NCBI RefSeq assembly: GCF_004146235.1
Contig: NZ_SELO01000002.1
Coordinates: 124,001-188,000, forward strand
DNA: 64,000 nucleotides
Direction of reading: 5' to 3'
From: Tropicimonas sp. IMCC6043
Lineage (GTDB): Bacteria > Pseudomonadota > Alphaproteobacteria > Rhodobacterales > Rhodobacteraceae
The position numbers and the translations under genes were made by a program. The notes beneath the pieces were generated by a model, which did not search any database, was not told the origin of the DNA, and saw nothing but the letters and a program-made list of their open reading frames with translations. Within the stretch, counting starts at the first letter, position 1; every line of letters begins with the position of its first letter. This document shows positions 26,376-35,779 of this stretch, one piece after another.

Positions 26376-26492
26376 GACACCAGCATAAAGTAGATTTATG
26401 ATTTCAGAAAAATTATCAAATTGATTTAATGTCTCCTGTCCAGTGAAATCCAACGAAAGCTACGCCGGAAGAGCGTTGCACCGGGGGACGCC
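26376..26492. promoter_or_regulatory. divergent LysR/TRAP promoter region
   Basis: The 117-bp gap is AT-rich between about 26385 and 26432. It contains the near-perfect palindrome ATCAA-A-TTGAT at 26415-26425, a plausible LysR operator (T-N11-A class). It must drive both the regulator gene and the transport operon. Confidence 0.5.
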
Positions 26493-26963
26493 ATGGACAC
26501 CTTTTCGAAATACCTCCTCACGATCCTGATCGGCGTCGTCGCGCTCGGTCAGTTCGTGCAGGTGATCACGCGCTACGTTCTCCAGATTCCCGTCATGGGG
26601 CTGGAAGAGACGATGCTCTACCCGACCGTCTGGCTCTACATGCTCGGCGCGGTGAACGCCTCGCGTGAGAACACGCATATCCGCGCCAATGTTCTCGAGA
26701 TCTGGCTGACCACCAAGCGGCAGCACACGATCCTCGCGATCGTCGGCGAGATCATCAGCCTTGTCGTCGGCCTCTGGCTGCTGAGCTGGGCGTGGGACTT
26801 CACGCGCTATTCCTGGCGTGTCTGGAAGGAGAGCCCGACCCTCTACATCCCGACGTTCTATTCCGACATCGCACTCTTCGTCGGTCTGACGCTGATGATG
26901 GTCTACACGGTGTGGCACCTGCTGCGACACATCCGCAGCCTCTCCAGGGAGACGGCCCGATGA
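26493..26963 (+). CDS. TRAP transporter small permease (DctQ family)
   Basis: The 156-residue protein has four predicted membrane helices and the DctQ pattern (ITRYVLQIPVMGLEE and ENTHIRANVL). It is the small membrane subunit of a tripartite sodium-linked transporter that takes up carboxylates, amino acids or related compounds. It overlaps the large-subunit gene by 4 bp. Confidence 0.93.
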   Translation: MDTFSKYLLTILIGVVALGQFVQVITRYVLQIPVMGLEETMLYPTVWLYMLGAVNASRENTHIRANVLEIWLTTKRQHTILAIVGEIISLVVGLWLLSWAWDFTRYSWRVWKESPTLYIPTFYSDIALFVGLTLMMVYTVWHLLRHIRSLSRETAR

Positions 26964-28258
26964 TCGAGATTGCACTCCTTGCCATCGCCGTACTTGTCCT
27001 GACTCTTACGCTGGGTGTTCCGCTGCCCTACTGCTTCGGCGCCGCCCTCATGGTGATGTATTTCATCGGCGACGTGACGATGAAGGGCATGATGCTCTGG
27101 GGCTTCCAGCAGCTCGGCAACCCTGTCCTGCTGGCCATCCCGCTCTTCGTGCTCGCCGGGACGATCATGTCTGAAAGCGGGATCGCGGCGTCGCTCCTGC
27201 GCTTCGTCAACGCCTTTATCGGCCATATTCGTGGTGGCCTCGGAGTCGTCGCCGCCGTGTCCTGTGCGGTCATCGGCGCCATTTCCGGCTCCGGCCTCAC
27301 GGGCATTGCGGCGATCGGACCGCTGCTCATCCCGGAAATGGAGAAGCGTGGCTACCCGAGGGAATACGCCACAGCGCTCATCGCCAATTCCTCGATCCTC
27401 GGCCTGCTGATCCCGCCCTCGGTCACGATGATCGTCTATGGCTGGGTGACCGACACCTCGATCCTCGCCTGTTTCCTGGCGACGCTTGGACCGGGCCTCT
27501 TCATCATGTTCAACTTCTCGGTCGTGAACCTCTGGATGAGCCGCAAGTTCGACCTGAAGCTCGACGAGAAGCCGAGCTTCAGCGAACTGTCGAGCGAGGT
27601 CGTCAAGCGCGGTTTCAACGCGACGCCCGCGCTGCTCATGCCGGTGATGATCCTCGGTGGCATCTATGGCGGCATCATGACGCCCACCGAGGCGGCCGCA
27701 CTCTCTGTGATCTACGCCATCCCCGTGGGCTTCTTCGTCTACAAGGGCCTGCGTTGGGAGAACTTCCTCGGTGCGGGCAAGGAGGCCGCGACCGCCGTGG
27801 GCGCGATTATGGTCATGATCCTCTTCTCGATGATCCTTGGCCAGATGTATGTCTACGAGAGCATCCCGCAGCAACTCGTCAGCGCGATCTTCGGCATCAC
27901 CGAGAACAAGGTGATCCTGCTGATCCTCATCAACATCCTTCTGTTCCTGGTCGGCATGGTTGTGAATGACGTGACCGCCATCATCCTGATCGCCCCGCTC
28001 CTGCTGCCGCTGATGAACGCCATCGGCGTCACCCCGGTGCAGTTCGCCGCGATCATGGGCGTCAATACCGCGATGGGGGGCGTGACGCCGCCCTATGCCT
28101 CGATCCTCTATCTCGGCGCGCGGATCGGCAACGTGAAGGTCACCAAGGTGATCCCGCCCGCCATGGTCCTGATCGTCACGGGCTATGTGCCGGTCGTCTT
28201 CCTGACCTCGCTCTGGCCCGACCTGTCGCTCTTCCTGCCGAGGCTCTTCGGCTACTGA
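26960..28258 (+). CDS. TRAP transporter large permease (DctM family)
   Basis: The ATG at 26960 overlaps the dctQ-type stop codon and gives 432 residues, the usual DctM length. It has about twelve membrane helices and the conserved segments SGSGLTGIAAIGPLLIPEM and PPSVTMIVYG. It forms the ion-coupled transport channel with the small subunit. A reading frame extending further upstream overlaps dctQ and is not supported. Confidence 0.95.
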   Translation: MIEIALLAIAVLVLTLTLGVPLPYCFGAALMVMYFIGDVTMKGMMLWGFQQLGNPVLLAIPLFVLAGTIMSESGIAASLLRFVNAFIGHIRGGLGVVAAVSCAVIGAISGSGLTGIAAIGPLLIPEMEKRGYPREYATALIANSSILGLLIPPSVTMIVYGWVTDTSILACFLATLGPGLFIMFNFSVVNLWMSRKFDLKLDEKPSFSELSSEVVKRGFNATPALLMPVMILGGIYGGIMTPTEAAALSVIYAIPVGFFVYKGLRWENFLGAGKEAATAVGAIMVMILFSMILGQMYVYESIPQQLVSAIFGITENKVILLILINILLFLVGMVVNDVTAIILIAPLLLPLMNAIGVTPVQFAAIMGVNTAMGGVTPPYASILYLGARIGNVKVTKVIPPAMVLIVTGYVPVVFLTSLWPDLSLFLPRLFGY

Positions 28259-28301
28259 CCAACCCCACGACGACCCTTTGAAATCCAACGGAGGACTACC
28301 C

Positions 28302-29294
28302 ATGAAACGCTTTCTGATCGGCACCGCCGCCACCGCCCTGATGGCGCTCTCGAGCGTCGCCACCGCGGCGGATCTGAAGATGAGCCATGTGCGTCCGCAG
28401 GACGCCACCATCGACGTCGAACTGCGCGCCTTCTCGGAGGCTGTCGCAGAGGCCACCGGCGGCGACGTGACCATCAACATCTTCCCGGCCTCCGCGCTCG
28501 GCGACTACACGACCGTGCAGGAGCGGGTCAGCGTGGGCGCCATCGACATGGCCACCCAGCCCGCCGCCACCGCCGCCGACCGGCGCATGCAGATCAGCTC
28601 CTTCCCTTATCTCGCGAATAGCTGGGAAGAGGCCCGTGCGGCCTACGGCCCCGACGGCCCGGTCCGCACTGTCATGGCGGATCTCTATGCCGAGCAGGAC
28701 ATCACCATGCTCGCCGCCTACCCGGTTTACTTCGGTGGCATCTCGCTCAACACCGATCCGGTGAACCCGGGCGATCCGAGCCAGTCGAACGGCATCAAGG
28801 TTCGGGTGCCCGGCATCAAGTCCTTCCAGCTGACCGGCGAGGCGCTCGGCTACATCCCCTCGCCGATCCCGTTCTCCGAGGCGTTCACCGCGATCCAGAC
28901 CGGCGTCGTCGACGGCGTGATCGGCTCCGGCGCGGAGGGCTACTACGCCTCGTTCCGCGACGTGACGAAGGCCTATATCCCGGCCAACACCCATTTCGAG
29001 GTCTGGTACATGATCATCTCGAACGGCTCGCTGGCCGAGCTCGACGCCGAGGATCAAGAGGCCCTGAAAGCCGCCGCTGCCGAGTTCGAGGCACAGCGCT
29101 GGACCGTCGCAGAGGCGGACCAGGGCAAGTGGGAACAGCGTCTCGTCGACGAGCTGGGAACCAACCTGGTGGAACTGACGCCGGACCAGCTCGCCGCAAT
29201 GGCCGCCAAGGTCCGCGAAGAGGTCTGGCCGATTGTTCTGGAAGACGTCGGCGCCGAGTGGGGCCAGGGCATCCTCGACCAGATCGGAAAGTAA
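28302..29294 (+). CDS. TRAP transporter solute-binding protein (DctP family)
   Basis: The ATG at 28302 follows a GGAGG and gives 330 residues. There is a signal peptide (1-22, TAA-D) and the DctP fold. The Arg that usually holds the ligand carboxylate lies in the GIKVRVPG segment. A PFSEAFTAIQTGVVDG block is typical of the family. This implies a carboxylate-bearing ligand. The gene is followed by a strong hairpin that may raise expression of this subunit. Confidence 0.93.
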   Translation: MKRFLIGTAATALMALSSVATAADLKMSHVRPQDATIDVELRAFSEAVAEATGGDVTINIFPASALGDYTTVQERVSVGAIDMATQPAATAADRRMQISSFPYLANSWEEARAAYGPDGPVRTVMADLYAEQDITMLAAYPVYFGGISLNTDPVNPGDPSQSNGIKVRVPGIKSFQLTGEALGYIPSPIPFSEAFTAIQTGVVDGVIGSGAEGYYASFRDVTKAYIPANTHFEVWYMIISNGSLAELDAEDQEALKAAAAEFEAQRWTVAEADQGKWEQRLVDELGTNLVELTPDQLAAMAAKVREEVWPIVLEDVGAEWGQGILDQIGK

Positions 29295-29302
29295 CGACGT
29301 TC

Positions 29303-29325
29303 GGGGCGGCGCATCGCGCCGCCCC
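29303..29325 (+). terminator. intercistronic hairpin after the DctP gene
   Basis: A perfect 10-bp GC stem (29303-29312 with 29316-29325) with an ATC loop lies 8 bp after the dctP stop codon. No U-tract follows. It probably gives partial termination or mRNA protection, leaving lower expression of the downstream catabolic genes. Confidence 0.65.
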
Positions 29326-29358
29326 GCTCCCGGACCACTCTCTCCCAAGGACAAGACG

Positions 29359-30459
29359 ATGGAAGCGGACTATGCGATCATCGGCGGGGGAGTCGTCGGC
29401 CTTTCAGTGGCCTGGGGACTCCTGAAACGCGACCACCGCGTCATCGTGCTCGACGGCGATGACGGATCCTTCCGTGCCAGCCGGGGGAATTTCGGCCTGG
29501 TCTGGGTGCAATCCAAGGGCATGAACCAGCCTTGTTACGCCCGCTGGTCGCAAGAATCCGCCGCGATCTGGGCAGAGTTCGCCGAGGAACTGGGCAACAA
29601 CACCGGCCGCGAGGTGCCGCTGGAGCAGAAAGGCGGCTACGACCTGCATTTCTCGGAGGAGACGCTGGAAGCAACCGTCGAGAAATACGAGGTGCTCAAA
29701 GAGCAACTCGGCGGCAACTACCCGTACGAGGTTCTCGGCCACAACGCCCTTCGCAAGGAGGAGCCGCATATCGGCCCGACCGTCGTCGGAGCGATCCTGC
29801 ACTATCAGGACGGGCACGCGAACCCGCTGAAGCTCCTGAGGGCGCTGGCCGATGACGTGCGCCGCATGGGCGGGCAGGTCCTGACCGGCAAGACCGTCAC
29901 CGAGGTCGGAAAGCCGGATGGCTTTCGTGTGCAATGCAGCGACGGCACGACTGTCGAGGCGGCAAACGTCGTCCTGTCCGCCGGTCTCGGTGCGGCCGAA
30001 CTTGGACCAAAGCTTGGCTTTAAGGCACCGGTGCGCCCGCAGCGCGGGCAGGTGCTCATCACCGAGAAACTGCCGAAGATGATCAACCGCCCCTCCCTGA
30101 TCGCGCGCCAGGTGGACGAGGGCGGCATCCAGATCGGCGCCACCAACGAGGAAGTGGGCTTCGACGACCGCGTAACGCAGCCGGGCCTCTCCGGCCTCGC
30201 CGCACAGGCGATTGCAGCCTACCCGGCGCTCGGCAGGGCACAGCTTGTGCGCAGCTGGGCAGCGCTCCGGGTGCTGTCGCCCGATGGGTTGCCGATTTAC
30301 CAGGAGAGCCGGGACATGCCCGGCTGCTACCTCGTCACCTGTCACAGCGGCATCACGCTCGCCGCCGCCCATGCCCGCTACCTGCCGGACTGGCTGGAGC
30401 GGACCGATGCCGCCCCGGATCTGGAGGTGTTCAGTGAAGACCGATTCAGCGTTTCTTGA
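29359..30459 (+). CDS. FAD-dependent D-amino-acid/opine-type dehydrogenase, catalytic subunit
   Basis: The ATG at 29359 gives 366 residues of the DAO family. The FAD site is IIGGGVVGLS near the N-terminus, and the C-terminal block CHSGITLAAAHARYLPDWL is typical. With the two genes that follow, it forms the three-subunit arrangement known for octopine/nopaline oxidases and D-hydroxyproline dehydrogenases. This subunit would oxidise the C-N bond of a secondary amine. It overlaps the small iron-sulfur subunit gene by 26 bp. The substrate is not determined. Confidence 0.85.
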   Translation: MEADYAIIGGGVVGLSVAWGLLKRDHRVIVLDGDDGSFRASRGNFGLVWVQSKGMNQPCYARWSQESAAIWAEFAEELGNNTGREVPLEQKGGYDLHFSEETLEATVEKYEVLKEQLGGNYPYEVLGHNALRKEEPHIGPTVVGAILHYQDGHANPLKLLRALADDVRRMGGQVLTGKTVTEVGKPDGFRVQCSDGTTVEAANVVLSAGLGAAELGPKLGFKAPVRPQRGQVLITEKLPKMINRPSLIARQVDEGGIQIGATNEEVGFDDRVTQPGLSGLAAQAIAAYPALGRAQLVRSWAALRVLSPDGLPIYQESRDMPGCYLVTCHSGITLAAAHARYLPDWLERTDAAPDLEVFSEDRFSVS

Positions 30460-30742
30460 GCTGGAGGACAGCCCGCGTGTCGCGGTCTGGTTCGACGGTG
30501 CGGAACTGGAATTGCCCGAAGGGGCAAATCTCGCCGCCGCGCTCCTCGCCGCCGGTGTCGGGGTCTTTCGCCACACGCCGGTCTCTTCCGAGCCGCGCGG
30601 CCCGTTCTGCATGATGGGCGCCTGTTTCGACTGCCTTGTCGAAATCGACGGCATCGTGCGCCAGGCCTGCATGACGGAGGTTGTCGAGGGGCTGCGCGTG
30701 TCCAGGCCGCACGGGACAGGGGGCGAGCATGAAGCGGAGTGA
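30434..30742 (+). CDS. (2Fe-2S) ferredoxin-like small subunit of the amine dehydrogenase
   Basis: The GTG at 30434 has a GGAGG 6 nt upstream and gives 102 residues; longer reading frames in this phase overlap the upstream gene without support. The protein is a small ferredoxin-like domain with cysteines in GPFCMMGACFDCLVEIDG and RQACM, matching the gamma subunit of three-part opine and hydroxyproline dehydrogenases. It passes electrons between the two flavoprotein subunits. It overlaps both neighbouring genes, indicating tight coupling. Confidence 0.85.
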   Translation: MKTDSAFLELEDSPRVAVWFDGAELELPEGANLAAALLAAGVGVFRHTPVSSEPRGPFCMMGACFDCLVEIDGIVRQACMTEVVEGLRVSRPHGTGGEHEAE

Positions 30743-32123
30743 CCTCGTCATCATCGGTGCCGGGCCCGCAGGGATGGCCGCGGCCACAACCGCGGCAGAG
30801 CACGGCCTGAGCGTGACACTTCTGGACGAACAGTCCCGCCCGGGCGGTCAGATCTACCGGGATGTCGACCGCGCGGTAGAGAAACGCGGCGGCATTCTCG
30901 GGCCCGACTTCGGGCACGGCAGGACCCTGACCCGAGCGCTCCGCGAGAGTGCAGTCGAGCATGTGACCGGAGCGGTGGTCTGGTCCATCGAGGACGGCTT
31001 CCGGATTTCCTACACCAAGGGGGGCCGCGCCGCGCAGGTTGCGGCCGACAGGATCCTCCTTGCCACCGGCGCGCTCGAACGGCCCATGCCGGTTCCGGGC
31101 TGGACCCTGCCCGGCGTGATGACTGCGGGGGCGGCGCAGATCCTGCTCAAGCAGTCCGGCGTGATCGCGCGCCGCGCCGTTCTCGTCGGCTCCGGCCCGC
31201 TGCTCTACCTCATCGCGGCGCAGATGGTGCGCGCGGGAACCCCGCCGCTGGCGCTTGTCGAGACTCAGTCGCGTGCCGATCTGCGCCGCGCGGCCCGCCA
31301 TGCCGGCGGCGCGCTGCGCGGCTGGCCGTATCTTGCCAAGGGGCTGAAGCTTATGGCGGAAATCGCCCGGGCACGGGTGCCCCGCTTCACCGGTGCAACC
31401 GACATCGCAATCGAGGGCGCGGGGCGCGCCGAGACCGTGAGCTTCCGGAGCGGAGGAAAGAGCCGGCGTCTCGTATGCGACACGGTCCTGCTGCATCACG
31501 GTGTCGTCCCTAACACGCAGGCCGCGAGGTCGATCGGGGTGGCCCACCGCTGGAACGCGACACAGGCAGCGTTTTCGCCGGTTGTGGACCGATGGGGCAT
31601 AACCGGAGTGGAAGGCGTCTATATCGCTGGAGACGGCGCCGGGATCGGCGGTGCCGAGGTCGCCGAGGTCGCGGGGCGCCTTGCATCCTTGCAGATCGCC
31701 GCAGAGGCCGGGCGGCTCTCCGAGGCCGAACGCGACAGGCTCGCCGCGCCGCTTTTCCGGAAAAAGGCGCGGGACATGGCGATCCGTCCGTTCCTTGATG
31801 CCGCCTTCCCGCCCGCCACCGAAGCGCTCCTGCCCGAGGACAAGACGATCATCTGCCGCTGCGAGGAGGTCACGGCGGGCGATATCAGGCGCTACGCTCA
31901 GATGGGCTCCCTTGGCCCCAATCAGACCAAGGCGTTCGGCCGGCCCGGCATGGGCCCCTGCCAGGGCCGCTATTGCGGGCTGACCGTCACCGCCATCCTG
32001 TCGGAGGCCAACGGGCAGACACCCGACGAGACGGGATATTTCCGGATCCGGCCGCCGCTGAAGCCAGTGACGCTGGGTGAGTTGGCGGCAATGGAAACGC
32101 CGCAACAGGACGCTGCGGAATAG
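30729..32123 (+). CDS. NAD(P)/FAD oxidoreductase subunit with C-terminal BFD-type iron-sulfur domain
   Basis: The ATG at 30729 gives 464 residues. It has an FAD site (IIGAGPAGMAAA), a second dinucleotide fold (LVGSGPLLYLIAAQ), and a C-terminal cysteine cluster (IICRCEEVTAGD with GPCQGRYCG) that should hold an additional 2Fe-2S centre. This is the large subunit of the three-part opine/hydroxyproline dehydrogenase type. It relays electrons from amine oxidation to the respiratory chain. It overlaps the ferredoxin-like gene by 14 bp. Confidence 0.87.
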   Translation: MKRSDLVIIGAGPAGMAAATTAAEHGLSVTLLDEQSRPGGQIYRDVDRAVEKRGGILGPDFGHGRTLTRALRESAVEHVTGAVVWSIEDGFRISYTKGGRAAQVAADRILLATGALERPMPVPGWTLPGVMTAGAAQILLKQSGVIARRAVLVGSGPLLYLIAAQMVRAGTPPLALVETQSRADLRRAARHAGGALRGWPYLAKGLKLMAEIARARVPRFTGATDIAIEGAGRAETVSFRSGGKSRRLVCDTVLLHHGVVPNTQAARSIGVAHRWNATQAAFSPVVDRWGITGVEGVYIAGDGAGIGGAEVAEVAGRLASLQIAAEAGRLSEAERDRLAAPLFRKKARDMAIRPFLDAAFPPATEALLPEDKTIICRCEEVTAGDIRRYAQMGSLGPNQTKAFGRPGMGPCQGRYCGLTVTAILSEANGQTPDETGYFRIRPPLKPVTLGELAAMETPQQDAAE

Positions 32124-32391
32124 GACCGCAACGGCGAGAGGATCGACCGGTTCGGAACCGGACTGCGAATAGGCCGCAGCGTCAGTCGCATTGGCGAAGA
32201 CAGGCCTTTCTGTCGGCACGGCAGACTCAGGTGTCCCGGCATCGATCGGCTTCCGCGGCGCCTGAGACCCGGACCTAGCTCCATTCGCCATGCGTCCGGA
32301 ATTAATACTATAGATATATACCCCTGACCGAATTCTCCGAATCGCGTGGATGCTGCACCCTGCGCCAGACCCAAGATTTCAGGAGCGATTC
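32124..32391 (+). promoter_or_regulatory. intergenic region before the ureohydrolase gene
   Basis: This 268-bp gap holds no gene. An AT-rich patch at about 32300-32325 (AATTAATACTATAGATATATAC) stands out and probably carries a separate promoter for the ureohydrolase and binding-protein genes. No operator palindrome was clear. Confidence 0.4.
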
Positions 32392-33363
32392 ATGCCCGAC
32401 GATTCCAGTGTGACCCCGGTGGCCGGCGATCTTGCCTTCACCCGAGAAGATTCTCGCGGGGTCGTTCCGGAGGCGAGCTATGCCGGCGCGCTCAGCTTCA
32501 TGCGCCGTCGCTACACACGGGACCTCTCAGACGCCGATGTGGCGGTGATGGGCGTGCCGTTCGACCTCGCCGTTTCGAGCCGGTCCGGCACGCGTCTCGG
32601 GCCGCGCGCGGTACGCAGCGGCTCCTCGCATATCGCATGGTCCGCGCCATGGCCTTGGGCCGAGGACCCCTTCGAGGCCCTTCGCGTGGTAGACTACGGC
32701 GATTGCCAGCTCGACACCGGCTATCCGCAGGATGTTCCCCGTCAGATCGCCGAGGCCGCACGCCGGGTGTTGGCGAGCGATACGGCCCTGCTTTCCATCG
32801 GCGGCGACCATTTCATCACCTACCCGCTCTTGCAGGCGCATGCCGAGAAATACGGCCCCCTGAGCCTCATCCAGTTCGACGCCCACACCGACACATGGGC
32901 CGACGAGCCGGGACGTATCGATCACGGCACGATGCTCTGGCATGCCACCCGGGAAGGGCTGGTCGACCCCAGCCGCTCGGTGCAGATCGGCATCCGAACC
33001 CACAACCCCGAACCGCTCGGCTTCAACATCATCGATGCCATCGAGCTGCATCGCACCGGCCCGCAGGCCGTCGTCGAGAAGGCCCATGCGATCGTCGGAG
33101 GGAGTCCGTGCTACGTCACCTTCGACATCGACGCGCTGGAGCCGGCCTCTGCGCCGGGTACCGGCACGCCGGTGATCGGCGGGCTAAGCCCGTTCCAGGC
33201 GCAGGAGGTGCTCCGCGGCCTGGCGGGACTGGACGTCGTCGGGATGGATGTGGTCGAGGTCGCGCCGGCTTATGACATCTCCGAGATCACCGCGATTGCC
33301 GCGGCCACTATTGCGAACGACCTTCTGTGCCTGCACGCCGCGGCACGCGCCAAGACCCGCTGA
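32392..33363 (+). CDS. ureohydrolase (agmatinase/guanidinobutyrase family)
   Basis: The ATG at 32392 follows an AGGAG and gives 323 residues. The two-manganese site is complete: His in GGDHFITY, DAHTDT, and DIDALEPASAPGTG. These enzymes cleave a guanidino compound into urea and an amine or acid. The overall form is closer to agmatinase (SpeB) than to arginase. Beside an opine-type dehydrogenase and a polyamine-type binding protein, the locus appears to break down a guanidino-amino compound. The exact substrate is not readable from motifs. Confidence 0.88.
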   Translation: MPDDSSVTPVAGDLAFTREDSRGVVPEASYAGALSFMRRRYTRDLSDADVAVMGVPFDLAVSSRSGTRLGPRAVRSGSSHIAWSAPWPWAEDPFEALRVVDYGDCQLDTGYPQDVPRQIAEAARRVLASDTALLSIGGDHFITYPLLQAHAEKYGPLSLIQFDAHTDTWADEPGRIDHGTMLWHATREGLVDPSRSVQIGIRTHNPEPLGFNIIDAIELHRTGPQAVVEKAHAIVGGSPCYVTFDIDALEPASAPGTGTPVIGGLSPFQAQEVLRGLAGLDVVGMDVVEVAPAYDISEITAIAAATIANDLLCLHAAARAKTR

Positions 33364-33382
33364 CCCGAGAGGACCAAAAAAG

Positions 33383-34477
33383 ATGCAGACACGCTTCAGC
33401 ACCACCGCGATCCTTGCGCCGCTCCTTCTCGTCGCCACGGCCCTGCCGAGTGCCGCACAGTATCTGTCGATCTACAACTGGGCAGACTATTTCGGCGAGA
33501 CCACGATCTCCGGCTACGAGGCCGAGACCGGCACGAGCGTTGCCCTCGACTATTTCGACTCCAATGAGTTGCTCGAAACCAAGCTGCTGACCGGCGGCTC
33601 CGGCTACGATGTCGTCTTCCCCGCCGCCTCCAACGCCGAACGCGAGTTCGCCGCTGGCGCGCTTCAGGCCATCGACCCGGCTCGGCTGCAGAACTACGGC
33701 AACCTGGACCCCTGGATCCTCTCCGCACTCGACCGTGTTCCCGGCGGCCGACAGCTCGGTGTCCCCTATACATGGGGCACCATCGGCATTGCCTATAACA
33801 GCGAGATGATCGCGGAGCGGCTCGGCGAGGCGACCATCGACAGCTGGGATGTCCTCTTTGACCCAGAAATGGCGGCAAAGGTCGCGGATTGCGGTATCGC
33901 GGTCCTGGATTCTCCGATCGAAATGATCTCGATCGCCCTCAACTCCCTCGGCCACGACCCTTACTCGAACGACCCGGCCGCGCTCGACGCCGCCACGGCG
34001 CGGCTCACCGAACTTGCCGGATCAGCGCGCTATTTCTCGATCCAGAAGGCAGTGAGCGATCTTGCGGCCGGAAATGTCTGCATGGCGATCGTCTACAGCG
34101 GCGATGCCGGTATCGCCCAGGCCCGTGCCATGGAGGCCGAGAACGGGCCGGAGATCGTCTACGCGATCCCAAAGGAAGGGACGCTGCTCTGGATCGACCT
34201 GATGGCGATCCCAGCCGACAGCGGCAATGTCGATGAAGCCTATCGGTTCATCGACTACATGTTGCGCCCGGAGGTGATCGCCGAGGTGACCGACACGGTC
34301 TTCTTCGCCAACGCAAATGCGGCCGCGGACGCCGTCATCGACCCCGCGATCCGCGCCGATCCCGGAATTTACCCCGATGCCGAGACCCGCGCCAGACTGT
34401 TCCCGGACAAGAATGTCGACGCCCGAACGCTGCGCACGCGCACCCGGATCTGGACCAAGGTCAAGTCCGGCGTGTGA
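33383..34477 (+). CDS. orphan polyamine-type ABC solute-binding protein (PotD/PotF family)
   Basis: The ATG at 33383, just 19 bp after the ureohydrolase stop codon, gives 364 residues. A signal peptide (1-24) precedes the PotD/PotF fold, which opens with LSIYNWADYF. Conserved polyamine-site features are suggested by YTWGTIGIAYN and EGTLLWIDLMAIP. No permease or ATPase genes follow, so it must use transporters encoded elsewhere or act as a sensor or scavenger. It could bind agmatine, putrescine or the same guanidino compound processed by its neighbours. Confidence 0.87.
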   Translation: MQTRFSTTAILAPLLLVATALPSAAQYLSIYNWADYFGETTISGYEAETGTSVALDYFDSNELLETKLLTGGSGYDVVFPAASNAEREFAAGALQAIDPARLQNYGNLDPWILSALDRVPGGRQLGVPYTWGTIGIAYNSEMIAERLGEATIDSWDVLFDPEMAAKVADCGIAVLDSPIEMISIALNSLGHDPYSNDPAALDAATARLTELAGSARYFSIQKAVSDLAAGNVCMAIVYSGDAGIAQARAMEAENGPEIVYAIPKEGTLLWIDLMAIPADSGNVDEAYRFIDYMLRPEVIAEVTDTVFFANANAAADAVIDPAIRADPGIYPDAETRARLFPDKNVDARTLRTRTRIWTKVKSGV

Positions 34478-34503
34478 GACCCGGGCAGACCGGACACCCG
34501 TTC

Positions 34504-34536
34504 CCGGCCACGACCGCAATCGGCGGGCGTGGCCGG
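34504..34536 (+). terminator. hairpin at the end of the amine-catabolism unit
   Basis: A perfect 9-bp stem CCGGCCACG/CGTGGCCGG (34504-34512 with 34528-34536) with a 15-nt loop lies 26 bp after the binding-protein stop codon. There is no U-tract, so termination strength is uncertain. Confidence 0.5.
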
Positions 34537-34698
34537 CCTGTGTTCTAGCCCGAAACCACCTCGAGGGACGTTTCGCCGTGCACCGGGACACTAGGCGTTG
34601 CCAAGTTCCGAACCGGCAGCCTATCAATGCCGCTGAGTCGCGGCGTCATGCCTCTTTGGCGTCAGGGCTTATTGCGCCACCAGTTTGAGAGCATCTAG

Positions 34699-35661
34699 GT
34701 GTCTGAAATACAATCCGTTTCGGTTATTGTCCCGTCGCGCAACAACGCGGAGTCGATTGCCGAGACCCTGCGATCCTTTCTCGATGACACGGTCGTTCGC
34801 GAGGCGATTGTCGTCGATCACCGGTCAACAGACGGAACGGTCCAAGTGGCGCGCGATCTCGGCGATCCGAGGGTCAGGGTGATCGAGGACGACGGCCGAG
34901 GGATCTCGCGCGCGATGAATATCGGGCTTGCGGCATCGACGGCGCCCTATGTCGCCAAGATCGACGCAGACGATCTGGTGCCGCGCGGCCGGTTCGCTTG
35001 GCAGGCCGACTTTCTCGACCGGACATCGGACGTGATGGCGGTCTGCGGCGCGTTCGAAGCGATCGATGATGCAGGGCGACAGCTCGAAACTTTCGCGGCG
35101 ACCGATGCCGCACGCGACGTCACGGAGGAATATCTGCAGCAGAAGCGTCCGACCCATTTCGGGGCATGGCTTTGCCGGCGGGAAGGTTGGGAGGCAGTCG
35201 GCGGCTTTCGGGAATGGTTCGTCACGGCCGAAGACATCGACATGCCCTTTCGCCTCGCGCATGCCGGACGGATCAGTTTCGAGCCCCGCCTTTCCTATTC
35301 CTACCGAATCCGGACCGGGTCGATCACACGCACTCAGTCGAACACGCTGCGAGAGTTCTACGAGAATTCCGCAATCGAATTCGCCCGCCAGCGCCTCGCG
35401 ACCGGCAGCGACGATCTCGACCGCGGCACCCCCCCGGCATTGCCGTCGAGCCAGTCAAAGAATCACACTTTAGCCGGTTCCCAAGCGGCCGGTTTTCTCA
35501 CCGGTCGCGCGTGGCGCGAACACCACAAGGGGCAGCGGATACGTGCATTGAGAACGATGGCGCAAAGCGTTGCCGCAGCCCCGCCGCGTCAACGCTTCCG
35601 CCAGATCCGCGGATTTCTCGTCATGCTCGCCAAGTCGGCGGTTCCTCCGCGCGAGATGTGA
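34699..35661 (+). CDS. family 2 glycosyltransferase
   Basis: The GTG start gives 320 residues. The GT-A domain opens with VSVIVPSRNNAESIAETL. The nucleotide-sugar/metal motif is DADD in KIDADDLVPRGR, and an acceptor-side acidic motif ED is in TAEDIDMPFRLAHAG. No membrane helix is clear, so it is probably cytosolic and adds a sugar to a surface polysaccharide, lipid or protein. It stands alone between the amine operon and the sigma-factor cluster, with 221 bp upstream. Confidence 0.85.
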   Translation: MSEIQSVSVIVPSRNNAESIAETLRSFLDDTVVREAIVVDHRSTDGTVQVARDLGDPRVRVIEDDGRGISRAMNIGLAASTAPYVAKIDADDLVPRGRFAWQADFLDRTSDVMAVCGAFEAIDDAGRQLETFAATDAARDVTEEYLQQKRPTHFGAWLCRREGWEAVGGFREWFVTAEDIDMPFRLAHAGRISFEPRLSYSYRIRTGSITRTQSNTLREFYENSAIEFARQRLATGSDDLDRGTPPALPSSQSKNHTLAGSQAAGFLTGRAWREHHKGQRIRALRTMAQSVAAAPPRQRFRQIRGFLVMLAKSAVPPREM

Positions 35662-35779
35662 CGTCTCAGAAAGTCTGACTGGCTGGTGCCGGCAATCGTC
35701 TGGCCGCGCCGCAACCTGGGGCTAACCAGCACACAGATCGCCGGATCGCCCAGTGGGTGGGCGATGTCGATTTGCAGTG

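Noticed and set aside
26444-26455. TGAAATCCAACG repeated at 28279-28290 upstream of the TRAP small-subunit and binding-protein genes
   Set aside because: A 12-mer match is expected many times by chance in 64 kb, and the distances to the two start codons differ (37 and 11 bp).
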